DNA of 23,461 nucleotides, from the IMG/VR virus record IMGVR_UViG_3300037882_000889, positions 1-23,461 of that record. One strand, 5' to 3'. The position numbers and the translations under genes were made by a program. The notes under the pieces are model-generated. The model worked only from the letters and a program-made list of their open reading frames with translations, was not told the origin of the DNA and did no database searches. The DNA comes from a virus. Positions 13,505 through 20,849 of the stretch are shown here, piece by piece (within the stretch, counting starts at the first letter, position 1; each line of letters starts with the position of its first letter).

Positions 13505-14781
13505 AGCGAAGCAACCCGGCAGCATCTGCCCGGAGCGTTCGCAGCATTGAAAATCCAAGCACCAGCCTAAGCAATCCAGACGCCTGGCTATATGACGCCT
13601 TTGGGAGCAGTTCCAATGGCGTTTCTGTTTCTGCCAAGTCGGTGCTGGGCATCCCAGCCTATGCCGCCGCCGTTGGCCGCCGTGCCCGTACCATTGGCAG
13701 CCTGAGCTGCAAGGTCTTCAAAAAGACCGAACTGGGCACGGAGCCGGACTATGAGCACCCGCTCTACAACCTGCTGAACAGGCAGCCACATCCCCTATAC
13801 AATTCCTTTATTTTTTTCCAGACGTTGGTCACGAACCTCGACACACGGGGCGTGGCCTATGCCCGCATCATCCGCAACCGTGGAACGGGAGAAGTGAGTC
13901 AGTTGGAACTGGTGGAGCCTGCCAATGTGGTGGACTTGCAAAAAACGGGCAGCGGCAACTACTTCTACATCGTGAACACGACCGACACGATGGGCCGCAC
14001 GGAGCGGAAAACGGTGGCGCTGGGCGATATGGTGGTGCTCAAGGGCCTCACATTCGATGGCTTCACGGCATTGAACCCGGTGCAGCAGCACAAAGCGACG
14101 TTCAGCGGTGGGCTATCCTCAAAGGAATACGTGAGCAAGTTCTATGAGAACGGCGCTCATATAAACTATGCGGTGGAGGTGCCATTTGAAATGTCGCCGA
14201 CGGCAAAGAGCAATTTCGAGAGCACATGGCAGAAACTGTTCAGCGGCATCCGCAATGCTTTCCGCAAGCCGTTCATCCTGGACAAGGGCGCAAAGCTGCA
14301 CCCGCTCAAGATGACACCTGCCGATGCCCAAATGACCGAAAGCAACCGGGCGAACGTGGAAGATATGGCCCGCATTGCCGATGTGCCCGCCCACATGGTG
14401 GGAGCGGGCGAAAACATGACATTCAGTAGCGTGGAGGTGATGGTAACGGATTTTGTGCAATACAGCCTCCGCAATACCATTCGACAATTGGAGATGGAAC
14501 TGGAAAACAAGTGCCTTAGCCGTGCCGAAAGGGATGGCCGTACGCATGAAATCCATTTCAACCTCGACAGCTTGCTTCAAGGGGACATCAAGACCCGCAC
14601 AGAAAAGGGCATCAACGAAATCAAGTGGGGATTGATTACGGTGAACGAATACCGGCGCCTGAACGGATACAACGAGATTCAGGGCGGTGATGTGCTGTTC
14701 AACCCCATCAACATGTTTGTGACCAAGGAAGGCGAAACGCCTGTTAACCCTGCTTTCGAGCAACAACCGACGCAACAATGA
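13480..14781 (+). CDS. HK97-family portal protein
   Basis: The portal is the twelve-subunit ring at one capsid vertex through which DNA passes. The 433-residue protein has family landmarks: SAKSVLGIPAYAAAVGRRA then TIGSLSCKVFKK near the N-terminus, HPLYNLLNRQPHPLYNSFIF, a strand-rich core (YARIIRNRGTGEVSQLELV), and the typical ADVPAHMVGAGENMTFSSVE segment (about 301-320) before the C-terminal helices and IKWGLITVNEYRRLNGY. Its length and its place after terL and before the protease fit. The end overlaps the protease start by ATGA (14778-14781), and its C-terminus is the usual flexible Pro/Gln tail. Confidence 0.93.
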   Translation: MQLFGLDIKRSNPAASARSVRSIENPSTSLSNPDAWLYDAFGSSSNGVSVSAKSVLGIPAYAAAVGRRARTIGSLSCKVFKKTELGTEPDYEHPLYNLLNRQPHPLYNSFIFFQTLVTNLDTRGVAYARIIRNRGTGEVSQLELVEPANVVDLQKTGSGNYFYIVNTTDTMGRTERKTVALGDMVVLKGLTFDGFTALNPVQQHKATFSGGLSSKEYVSKFYENGAHINYAVEVPFEMSPTAKSNFESTWQKLFSGIRNAFRKPFILDKGAKLHPLKMTPADAQMTESNRANVEDMARIADVPAHMVGAGENMTFSSVEVMVTDFVQYSLRNTIRQLEMELENKCLSRAERDGRTHEIHFNLDSLLQGDIKTRTEKGINEIKWGLITVNEYRRLNGYNEIQGGDVLFNPINMFVTKEGETPVNPAFEQQPTQQ

Positions 14782-15455
14782 GCAAGGAAAAGCAATATAC
14801 GGGCGGCCCTGAGCGCCGTGCATTCACTGGCAAGGTAGAACGCCGTGCAGCCGATGCGGACGGCTTCGACTTTGAGGGACTGGCCAGCCGTGTGGGCACT
14901 GAGTACACCATGTACGAGGATGAAACGGAGATATGGACAGAGGAAATCGCACCGGGCGCTTTTGACGATGTTCTGGGCGATGATGTGCGCATCCTCATCA
15001 ACCACAAGGATAGCGCAATCCTTGGCCGTACAAAGAGCGGCACGGCCAAGGTATGGGTGGACGCTGATGGGCTTCGCTATGCATGGAAAAACCCCACCGA
15101 AATCACCTATGCCGCCGACTTGGCCGTGAGCATCAACCGGGGCGACATTGACCAGAGCAGTTTTGGATTTCGCACGTCATGGCGCAACAACAAATGGGAG
15201 GAGATACCCCTGCCCGATGGCAAGCGCAAGTACAAGCGTACCATCATGAAGTTCGATGAGCTTTTCGACGCTTCGCCCGTGACCTACCCTGCCAACCCCG
15301 ATACGGCGGTGGGCGCAAGGGATTTCGAGACGGCGCTGAAGGAGTGGAAAGAACAAAGGAGCAACCAACGCCCGCCCGCCGATGAGGGGGGATGGGAAGT
15401 GGATATTTATTTGAAAATGGCAGACTTGGACGCCAAACGTGCAATGATGCTTTAA
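14778..15455 (+). CDS. HK97-family prohead protease
   Basis: This serine protease cleaves the capsid delta domain during head maturation. The 225-residue protein shows the family pattern: FEGLASRVGTEYTMYED, EEIAPGAFDDVL, the catalytic His in LINHKD (His76), LAVSINRGDIDQSSFGF with the catalytic Ser at about 128, and FDELFDASPVTYPANPDTAV. The C-terminus after about residue 185 is charged and low in structure. Translationally coupled to portal upstream; the capsid gene follows 18 bases downstream behind its own A/T-rich leader. Confidence 0.93.
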   Translation: MSKEKQYTGGPERRAFTGKVERRAADADGFDFEGLASRVGTEYTMYEDETEIWTEEIAPGAFDDVLGDDVRILINHKDSAILGRTKSGTAKVWVDADGLRYAWKNPTEITYAADLAVSINRGDIDQSSFGFRTSWRNNKWEEIPLPDGKRKYKRTIMKFDELFDASPVTYPANPDTAVGARDFETALKEWKEQRSNQRPPADEGGWEVDIYLKMADLDAKRAMML

Positions 15456-15473
15456 CTTTAAAATTGAGCTAAG

Positions 15474-16796
15474 ATGAGCAACATCATTCAGGACATCGCC
15501 GACGCTAAACAAAAGCGGAAAAAGGTCCATGAAGACCAAAGGGCGATTACAAACACTGCACGCAAGGAACAACGTGCATTGACTGCCGATGAGGAAACTG
15601 CCTATGAAAAGGCCGAATCCGATTTTAAGATTTACGATGACGAGGTGCGCCGCCTCGAAACCCTGAAAGAACGGGAAGAGCGCATGGCACTCGAACAGCA
15701 CGAAGAGCGTGGCGGTGGCCGTGCCCCTGGCGATGACGAAGACGAAATCCAAGAGTCCGAAACCCGTGCCCAAACGAAGGCCCGCCAAAAGGAGGAACTT
15801 CGCTATGAAAAGGCTTTCCGCAAGTACCTGCGCTATGGCATGGAAGCCTTGGAAAAGGAGGAACGTGCCACTTTGCGCATGCGCTATGACGCTGGCAAGG
15901 ACGGCAAAGGCGAAATCAGGGCCGCACAGACGGTGACCACCACGGGCGGCGGCTATGCCATCCCACAGGGCTTTGCAGGTCGGGTGGAAGAAATCATGAA
16001 GTATTTCGGGCCGATGGTGGACGGCGGCGTGACGGGCGAGCTTCGCACGACATCCGGCAACAACATCCCCTACCCTACCCTCGACGGCACTGGCACCAAG
16101 GGCCGCCTTTTGGCCATCAACACGGCGGTGACGGAAACGGCCCTGACCTTTGGCAAGGTTGACTTGGACGCCTACAAGTTCAGCTCCGACCTCATCACAG
16201 TTCCCTACGAACTGCTTGAAGATGAGGACGTGAACCTTGAAGCGCTGCTGGACAACCAGCTTGCAGAGCGACTTGGCCGCATCATGAACGAATCATTCAC
16301 CACTGGCACGGGCAGCAGCCAGCCGAACGGCGTGGTGACTGCGAGCGCACTTGGCAAGACCACCGCTTCTGCAACTGCATTCACCCGCCCTGAAATCATT
16401 GACCTTATCCACAGCATCGACAAGGCTTATCGGATGAACCCGAAGAGCGGCCTGATGATGCACGACCTCATTTTTGCGGCCATCCGAAAATTGGCATTGG
16501 GTTCTGGCGATGCCACGCCGCTGTACCAAATCAGCGCAATTGCTGGGCAGAGCGACAAGATTGAGGGCTTGCCAGTCTTCATCAACAACGACATGAGCAG
16601 CGCCGTGACCACTGGCCTGAAAATCATGCTTTGCGGTGATTTCTCGAAGTTCCTTGTGCGCAAGGTGAACGGCGTTCGCATGTTCCGCTTGACGGAGCGC
16701 TACGCCGACAACGACCAAGTGGGCTTTTTCGGCTTCATGCGGGCAGACTCCGACCTGATTGCTGCGAACAGCATCAAGCACATGATTACGGCCTAA
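15474..16796 (+). CDS. HK97-fold major capsid protein
   Basis: The protein forms the icosahedral head. Residues about 1-80 are a charged coiled coil (QKRKKVHEDQRAITNTARKE, EERMALEQHEER), the delta domain that acts as built-in scaffold and is removed by the protease, followed by an acidic Gly-rich stretch (GDDEDEIQESE). The folded shell part begins around AQTVTTTGGGYAIPQGF (151-167) and includes YPTLDGTGTKGRLL, FSSDLITVPYELLEDEDVN, LGRIMNESFTTGTGSSQPNG and FGFMRADSDLIAANSI at the end. The 440-residue length suits a delta-domain member. The leader CTTTAAAATTGAGCTAAG has no Shine-Dalgarno sequence. A hairpin follows 38 bases after the stop. Confidence 0.95.
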   Translation: MSNIIQDIADAKQKRKKVHEDQRAITNTARKEQRALTADEETAYEKAESDFKIYDDEVRRLETLKEREERMALEQHEERGGGRAPGDDEDEIQESETRAQTKARQKEELRYEKAFRKYLRYGMEALEKEERATLRMRYDAGKDGKGEIRAAQTVTTTGGGYAIPQGFAGRVEEIMKYFGPMVDGGVTGELRTTSGNNIPYPTLDGTGTKGRLLAINTAVTETALTFGKVDLDAYKFSSDLITVPYELLEDEDVNLEALLDNQLAERLGRIMNESFTTGTGSSQPNGVVTASALGKTTASATAFTRPEIIDLIHSIDKAYRMNPKSGLMMHDLIFAAIRKLALGSGDATPLYQISAIAGQSDKIEGLPVFINNDMSSAVTTGLKIMLCGDFSKFLVRKVNGVRMFRLTERYADNDQVGFFGFMRADSDLIAANSIKHMITA

Positions 16797-16834
16797 TCGC
16801 TGGCCTGACGATTTAGAGATTATAAATGCCGTTT

Positions 16835-16864
16835 AAACGGGTGGGGCTACGGCCCTGCCCGTTT
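16835..16864 (+). terminator. hairpin after capsid gene, UACG tetraloop
   Basis: AAACGGGTGGGGC (16835-16847) pairs with GCCCTGCCCGTTT (16852-16864) over 13 positions, two of them G-U, around a four-base TACG loop. C(UACG)G is the extra-stable UNCG tetraloop. The tail is only TTTCTTC, so it may be a partial terminator or an mRNA 3'-end stabiliser that favours capsid message over downstream genes. Confidence 0.75.
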
Positions 16865-16881
16865 CTTCAAATTCTGAACTT

Positions 16882-17085
16882 ATGAAACTGAGAGCATTGA
16901 CAGGAATGGCGGGCGCAACGGTGATTCAAGCGGGCGAAGTGTTTGAGGCCAGCACCGAAGAGGGAAACCGGCTCATTGAGGCGGGCTACGCCGAAGCGGT
17001 AACCACGAAGCCATCCGACGCCAAAGAAACCACATCCAGCAAACCCGCTGCCAACAGGGAAACCCGTGGCGGCACAAACGATTAA
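16882..17085 (+). CDS. small head-region protein, 67 aa
   Basis: The first 40 residues (MKLRALTGMAGATVIQAGEV, then FEASTEEGNRLIEAGYAEAV) match a very common small protein found right after capsid genes in tailed phages, with the 'L..G..V......A..LI..GYA' pattern; the rest is a flexible Lys/Thr/Ser-rich tail. The function of this family is not established; it is often listed as a head or head-tail joining accessory. It starts 18 bases after the capsid hairpin, behind an A/T-rich leader. Confidence 0.7.
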   Translation: MKLRALTGMAGATVIQAGEVFEASTEEGNRLIEAGYAEAVTTKPSDAKETTSSKPAANRETRGGTND

Positions 17086-17088
17086 GCG

Positions 17089-17376
17089 ATGCCAGCATTT
17101 GATGCAGACAACCATTTTTTTAAGCCAGTTGAGTCTGACAACTTGAGCCTGGGCCAAAACGGGGCCACAGTGGAAACTGGCACGACGGCGGTCACGGGCA
17201 GCTTTTTTGCTATCCAGTGCATTGCCGACACCGTTTTTTCATCGCTGACCGGCAACTATGACGGCGACACGTTGGCAGGTTCGACCCTTACCAGCGGGAC
17301 TATCATTTTTGGCCGATTTTCGGCATTTACGCTTACCAGCGGCAAAGTGATTGCCTACAAATACGCAGACGCCTAA
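17089..17376 (+). CDS. small structural protein, 95 aa (possible head decoration)
   Basis: A small, beta-rich, Gly/Thr/Ser-rich protein (ETGTTAVTGSFFAIQCIADT, SGTIIFGRFSAFTLTSGKVI) ending in YKYADA. The strand pattern resembles small virion surface proteins such as capsid decoration or fibre-base beta-sandwiches. Its position between capsid and connector genes supports a virion role; decoration is inference. Its stop codon TAA (17374-17376) overlaps the ATG of the connector gene by one base. Confidence 0.65.
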   Translation: MPAFDADNHFFKPVESDNLSLGQNGATVETGTTAVTGSFFAIQCIADTVFSSLTGNYDGDTLAGSTLTSGTIIFGRFSAFTLTSGKVIAYKYADA

Positions 17377-18008
17377 TGTTCGGAGACTTGAAAAGCGAAT
17401 ACCACACCGTTTACCGTCGCAAAATCGTGACGGCGGCGGCAAGCCCAGCAGTGACCACTGCCGAGGCTAAGACGTGGTGCGCTATTTCGAGCAGCTCCCA
17501 TGATACGCTGATTGCCAACCTGGTGAAGGCGGCCACAAACAAAATCGAAACGGATTTCGACTGTGCGCTGATTACACAGACGTGGGACGTGAAGGCTGAC
17601 CGCTTCCCGACCAAATGCTGGGAAAACGAAGATGCGGCAATCGTGCCCGTCATCTACCCGGTGCAGAGCATCACCCACATCAAGTACACCAACACTGCGG
17701 GCACGGCGAATACCACGCTTGCCGATACGGTGTACCAATTGGAAAACGATTTCGGGCAGCCTGCCCGCATTCTTTTGAAATACGACCAGCTATGGCCAGA
17801 CGTGCAGGACACCTTTAATGCGGTGACGGTGCGGCTGGTTTGCGGCTATGGGGCCACAAGTGCCGACGTGCCGGAGGCTGTGCGCACGGCTATCCTGCTG
17901 ATGGTGAAATACTGGTACGACAATCCAGAAGATAATTACCTGAAAGGGGCAACATGGGAACGCAGTGCAAAGGCGCTGCTAAACAACCATTTTCAATGGG
18001 GACTTTGA
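17376..18008 (+). CDS. head-tail connector protein (gp6-like)
   Basis: This protein docks under the portal ring as the first head-tail adaptor. It has the gp6-type layout: VTTAEAKTWCAIS (the 'T..E.K..L.I...D.L...I.AA' start), LIANLVKAATNKIETDFDCALI, a central beta region (IVPVIYPVQSITHIKYTNTA) and the conserved final helix PEAVRTAILLMVKYWYDNPED. The 210-residue length is within the range of the longer family members. It overlaps the next gene's start by 13 bases. Confidence 0.85.
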   Translation: MFGDLKSEYHTVYRRKIVTAAASPAVTTAEAKTWCAISSSSHDTLIANLVKAATNKIETDFDCALITQTWDVKADRFPTKCWENEDAAIVPVIYPVQSITHIKYTNTAGTANTTLADTVYQLENDFGQPARILLKYDQLWPDVQDTFNAVTVRLVCGYGATSADVPEAVRTAILLMVKYWYDNPEDNYLKGATWERSAKALLNNHFQWGL

Positions 18009-18343
18009 AAACCAGCACCAACAGCCTACGCCTCGACAGGGAAATCACCATCGAGCAGTACAGTGCCACGCTGGACGATTTCGGCGGCGAGGTGCTGACC
18101 TGGACGACCTTGGCGGCTCGCTGGGCATCGGTGGAATGGCCAGCGGCCCACAGCGGCGAAGGGCAGGAAGCGCAACAGCAGACGGCCACAGAAAGCATCG
18201 ACATCACCATCCGCTATGAGGCGGCTCCGACCGTGGAACCCAAAATGCGGGTGTTCTTTGATTCAAAATATTACGACATCATCACGGTGCAGAAGGTGGG
18301 CCGTCAGCGGTTCATCGTTATGCGCTGCGAGTATAAGGATTGA
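17996..18343 (+). CDS. head closure / head-tail adaptor protein
   Basis: Start chosen at 17996 (MGTLKTSTNSLRLDREITIE), which overlaps the connector gene by only 13 bases; the longer in-frame start at 17954 would overlap more. The 115-residue beta-rich protein has the family plan of SPP1 gp16-type closure proteins: DREITIEQYSATLDDFGGEV, LTWTTLAARWASVEW, TESIDITIRYEAAP and a final RFIVMRCEYKD. It seals the connector and provides the tail docking surface. Confidence 0.8.
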   Translation: MGTLKTSTNSLRLDREITIEQYSATLDDFGGEVLTWTTLAARWASVEWPAAHSGEGQEAQQQTATESIDITIRYEAAPTVEPKMRVFFDSKYYDIITVQKVGRQRFIVMRCEYKD

Positions 18344-18346
18344 GGC

Positions 18347-18871
18347 ATGGCACTGATTGACCAAGAAATAGAGCGGGCATTGGCAAAGCTGAAACACTTG
18401 GTAAAGACGGTGGACGATGCCGAAACCCGTGAAAAGATATTGAGGCCCGCCGCCGAAATCCTGCAAAGGGCGGCGGCGGCCAACGTCAAGAACGCCACCA
18501 AGACTGTAAAAAGATACAGTACGGGCAAGTTTTCAAAGAAACTGCGAGCGCCAAAAGGAAAGGGAAAGGTGGTGGCTACCTATGAGCCTGGCAACCTCAA
18601 ACTATCCATGCAGGTGCTAAAGTTCAAGCGATCGAAGGCGCTGTTCGTGGGTGCGAAGGTGAGCAAGCGGACGCCGAGCGGCACGTTCGGCAAGGGCAGT
18701 CGGGCGGATGGGTGGTATGCCCACTTCATCGAGTTTGGTACCAAGCGGGCGAAGGCCCGGCCCTTCATGCGGCCAGCGGTACATGCCACGGAGCGGGCGG
18801 TGAAACAACGAATCAAATATGGCCTAGAGACGGAGGTGAAACGCTGGGCCATCAAGAACACCAAGCAATGA
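18347..18871 (+). CDS. HK97 gp10-like tail completion protein
   Basis: A basic 174-residue protein with helical N-terminus (ALAKLKHLVKTVDDAETREK and AAEILQRAAAANVKNAT) and the family hallmark GWYAHFIEFGTKRAKARPFMRPA at about 122-144. Members sit at the head-tail joint. It starts four bases after the closure gene stop and shares ATGA with the tail-terminator gene (18868-18871). Confidence 0.88.
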   Translation: MALIDQEIERALAKLKHLVKTVDDAETREKILRPAAEILQRAAAANVKNATKTVKRYSTGKFSKKLRAPKGKGKVVATYEPGNLKLSMQVLKFKRSKALFVGAKVSKRTPSGTFGKGSRADGWYAHFIEFGTKRAKARPFMRPAVHATERAVKQRIKYGLETEVKRWAIKNTKQ

Positions 18872-19272
18872 ACGTACTGAAAGCACTTAGAAAGGTAATT
18901 GTTGAAAACGTGCCCGTTGAAGATGTCATTGGGCAAAAGTGCTATTCGGGAATTGCCCCGCAAAAGGCGCAAGTGCCCTTTGTTGTTTTGAGCATCGTAA
19001 ACGTTGACCCGACCGACACGAAGAGCGGGGTTAGTACAACGGATGTTTTCAGGATTCAGGTTGACAGCTACGCAGCAACTTACGATGCCTGCCAGGACCT
19101 TGACAAGAAGGTGCGCACGGCGATTGACAAATATATGGACAATGTGAGCTTTGGCGATGAGCGCATCTACATAGACGGTGTGCGCTACCTGACCTCACAG
19201 GACACATACGAAGAAGAGCCGAACGAGTTTAGGCGCATTTCAGACTATATCGTGCGGATAAAAGAATCATAA
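18868..19272 (+). CDS. tail terminator protein (DUF3168-like)
   Basis: The 134-residue protein fits the DUF3168/tail-terminator family: an N-terminal helix MNVLKALRKVIVENVPV, CYSGIAPQKAQVPFVVLSIV, a central strand TTDVFRIQVDSYAATYDACQ, LDKKVRTAID and a closing strand EFRRISDYIVRI. Such proteins cap the tail tube at the chosen length and join it to the head. The start at 18868 is set by the ATGA junction; an upstream in-frame ATG at 18712 lies inside the gp10-like gene. Confidence 0.82.
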   Translation: MNVLKALRKVIVENVPVEDVIGQKCYSGIAPQKAQVPFVVLSIVNVDPTDTKSGVSTTDVFRIQVDSYAATYDACQDLDKKVRTAIDKYMDNVSFGDERIYIDGVRYLTSQDTYEEEPNEFRRISDYIVRIKES

Positions 19273-19276
19273 GGCC

Positions 19277-19477
19277 ATGACAATCAAGCTATTAAAGGAC
19301 TGCCCACACTACGGGGCGAAATGGACAAAAGGCCGCATCATCCAAGACGTGTACCCGCCCGATGGCAGGCGCATGGTGGATGATGGCGAGGCTGAAGAGT
19401 ACAGCGCCAACGTGTTGGTGCAAAAAGCTGCAAAGGCGGCAAAGCACGAAACACCTGCCACCAAGCCCACAGAATAA
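19277..19477 (+). CDS. hypothetical small tail-region protein, 66 aa
   Basis: Begins four bases after the tail-terminator stop. The folded part (MTIKLLKDCPHYGAKWTKG, then RMVDDGEAEEY) has the same 'G......V....LVD.G.AE' plan as the small protein after the capsid gene at 16882, followed by a Lys/Ala/Thr-rich flexible tail. The two may be distant relatives. Function is not known. Confidence 0.65.
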   Translation: MTIKLLKDCPHYGAKWTKGRIIQDVYPPDGRRMVDDGEAEEYSANVLVQKAAKAAKHETPATKPTE

Positions 19478-19525
19478 CCACCAAAGAACCTAACTCATTT
19501 TTTTCATCATTAAAAACTATACGCC

Positions 19526-19951
19526 ATGCCTGTAACCGGGAAAATAAACACCACGCTGCTGGCCATCTACACTGGCAGCGGTGCTGGCACCAAAATCACC
19601 CATCTGAACGACTGTAGCCTGACAGTCAACCATAGCCCACGCAACGTATCAACCAAGGACAGCGCTGGCTGGGAAGAGTTCTTGGAAGGTATGCGCTCTT
19701 GGGAAATGTCAGCGTCTGGGATGTTATCCTGGGACGCTACAAATGCGCCGGATGACCTCTTCACCGCTAACATCGCCACGAGGACGGCGGTAACGCTTCT
19801 TTTTACCACTGCCACGACTGGGGACATTGTTTTCAGCGGCAGTGCATGGGTGACAAACATCGAAATGTCAAGCCCAGGCCAGGAAGAGACGGCCACGTTT
19901 TCGGCCAGTTTCCAAGGAACGGGCGCTTGTACCAAAGGCACCGTTTCGTAA
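19526..19951 (+). CDS. major tail tube protein
   Basis: A 141-residue beta-rich protein with the TP901-1-type tail-tube pattern: MPVTGKINTTLLAIYTGSG, THLNDCSLTVNHSPRNVSTK, DSAGWEEFLEGMRSWEMSAS, GDIVFSGSAWVTNIEMS and EETATFSASFQGTG. It stacks in rings to form the tail tube. It has its own A/T-rich leader (48 bases between genes, with a T7 run and AAAAACTATA before the ATG) and a strong terminator after it, consistent with very high expression. Confidence 0.9.
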   Translation: MPVTGKINTTLLAIYTGSGAGTKITHLNDCSLTVNHSPRNVSTKDSAGWEEFLEGMRSWEMSASGMLSWDATNAPDDLFTANIATRTAVTLLFTTATTGDIVFSGSAWVTNIEMSSPGQEETATFSASFQGTGACTKGTVS

Positions 19952-19970
19952 CAATTCCACGAATCGAAGG

Positions 19971-20005
19971 AGGCATGGCGGCGGGAGGGCCGCCTGCCTT
20001 TTTTT
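19971..20005 (+). terminator. strong intrinsic terminator after tail-tube gene
   Basis: AGGCA (19971-19975) and GGCGGC (19977-19982) pair with GCCGCC (19989-19994) and TGCCT (19995-19999), leaving one bulged T and a six-base GGGAGG loop. A run of seven T (19999-20005) follows. It lies 20 bases after the tail-tube stop. Confidence 0.88.
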
Positions 20006-20034
20006 CCATTTCACGAACATCAATTAGTCAGCAA

Positions 20035-20460
20035 ATGAAAAAGACGATATTTTTTGGAGGGCAGGAAAGGCCGGTGAATTACGGCACTTTGTTCCTGTTC
20101 AACTACCAAGAAAAGTACAACCAAAGCCCGCTTGGCAAGATCAACGAGATACTGGCCAAGCTGCCCACCATCCAAGCCAATCAAGACGATAACATCGACG
20201 CATCCATTTTGACCATGCTGGATTTCCCCTACATGGTCAATTTGCTCATCGTGGCACTGGAGAGCGGGCAGGAAGAGCGGGGCGAAGTGGTGGAGAAGTT
20301 CACGAAGGCGCAAGTGTGCGAATGGGTGGACGAGGCTGGCGGGATGCAGTTCCTGCTGGAGGTGCTGATGGGCGTGTTTGCGGCCCTGCCACAAGGCAAG
20401 CCGGAACAAAACCGAAGCGCTGGCGTGCCCGCAAAAAAAAAGAACCAGCGACCGAGCTGA
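20035..20460 (+). CDS. tail assembly chaperone, short form (gpG-like)
   Basis: A 141-residue protein that starts MKKTIFFGGQERPVNYGTLF, the usual opening for tail chaperones acting on the tape measure, followed by helical segments (YMVNLLIVALESGQ, KAQVCEWVDEAGGMQFLLEV). It ends in VPAKKKNQRPS, where KKK is encoded within the nine-A slippery run. The start at 20035 is chosen over 19846, which would read through the tail-tube gene and terminator. Position between tail tube and tape measure is the classic site. Confidence 0.85.
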   Translation: MKKTIFFGGQERPVNYGTLFLFNYQEKYNQSPLGKINEILAKLPTIQANQDDNIDASILTMLDFPYMVNLLIVALESGQEERGEVVEKFTKAQVCEWVDEAGGMQFLLEVLMGVFAALPQGKPEQNRSAGVPAKKKNQRPS

Positions 20461-20843
20461 TTGACTTCGACGAGCTGCAAGTCATGGCCGGGATGGCCGG
20501 AATGAGTGAATCGGAGTTTTGGGGCTGCAGCCTTCGCTACCTGTACAACCGACTTGAAGGCCACCGCAAGGGCTTTGAGATGCAGATGCAGGTGCAATAT
20601 GAGGTGGCAAGGTATGGGGCGATGTTGGCGCTCCTGCCCAACGTGAAAAAGGGCAAGGAAATGAAGCCCACCGACCTTGGAAAGTTCCGATGGGAACTTA
20701 GCGAAAAGGAACTGGCCGAACTTGAAAAAGAGCAAGCGCCCACCGACCCGGCGGCATTGGCGGCCATGCAGGAGAAGGTTTTCAAGGCCATTGAGGAAGG
20801 CAAAATCAAATGGGAGCCAGTAGGTTTGAACGAAATCAAATAA
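20035..20843 (+). CDS. tail assembly chaperone, -1 frameshift fusion (gpGT-like)
   Basis: Reading moves back one base at A AAA AAG (20436-20442). The first 136 residues are shared with the short form and about 133 follow in the -1 frame (KKKEPATELIDFDELQ, MSESEFWGCSLRYLYNRLEG, then RWELSEKELAELEKEQ), ending at TAA 20841-20843, for about 269 residues in total. The -1 frame has no convincing start of its own for the first part of this region, and SEFWGCSLRYLYNR resembles the C-terminal T domain of other phages. In lambda the rarer GT product recruits tail-tube subunits to the chaperone-coated tape measure, and the same is inferred here. Confidence 0.88.
20436..20442 (+). promoter_or_regulatory. 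-1 ribosomal slippery site A AAA AAG
   Basis: Within a run of nine A (20433-20441) followed by G, the zero frame reads GCA AAA AAA AAG, giving the canonical heptamer A AAA AAG, the type used by dnaX. The zero frame stops 13 bases later at TGA (20458-20460), and the -1 frame is open for another 133 codons. I do not see an obvious strong stem-loop immediately downstream. Confidence 0.9.
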
Positions 20844-20849
20844 GAGCGA

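Noticed and set aside
20316-20843. The tail chaperone second frame as an independent gene starting at ATG 20316
   Set aside because: The first 40 or so residues of that frame are Arg/Gly-rich antisense-like shadow of the zero-frame gene; the A AAA AAG site explains expression as a fusion.
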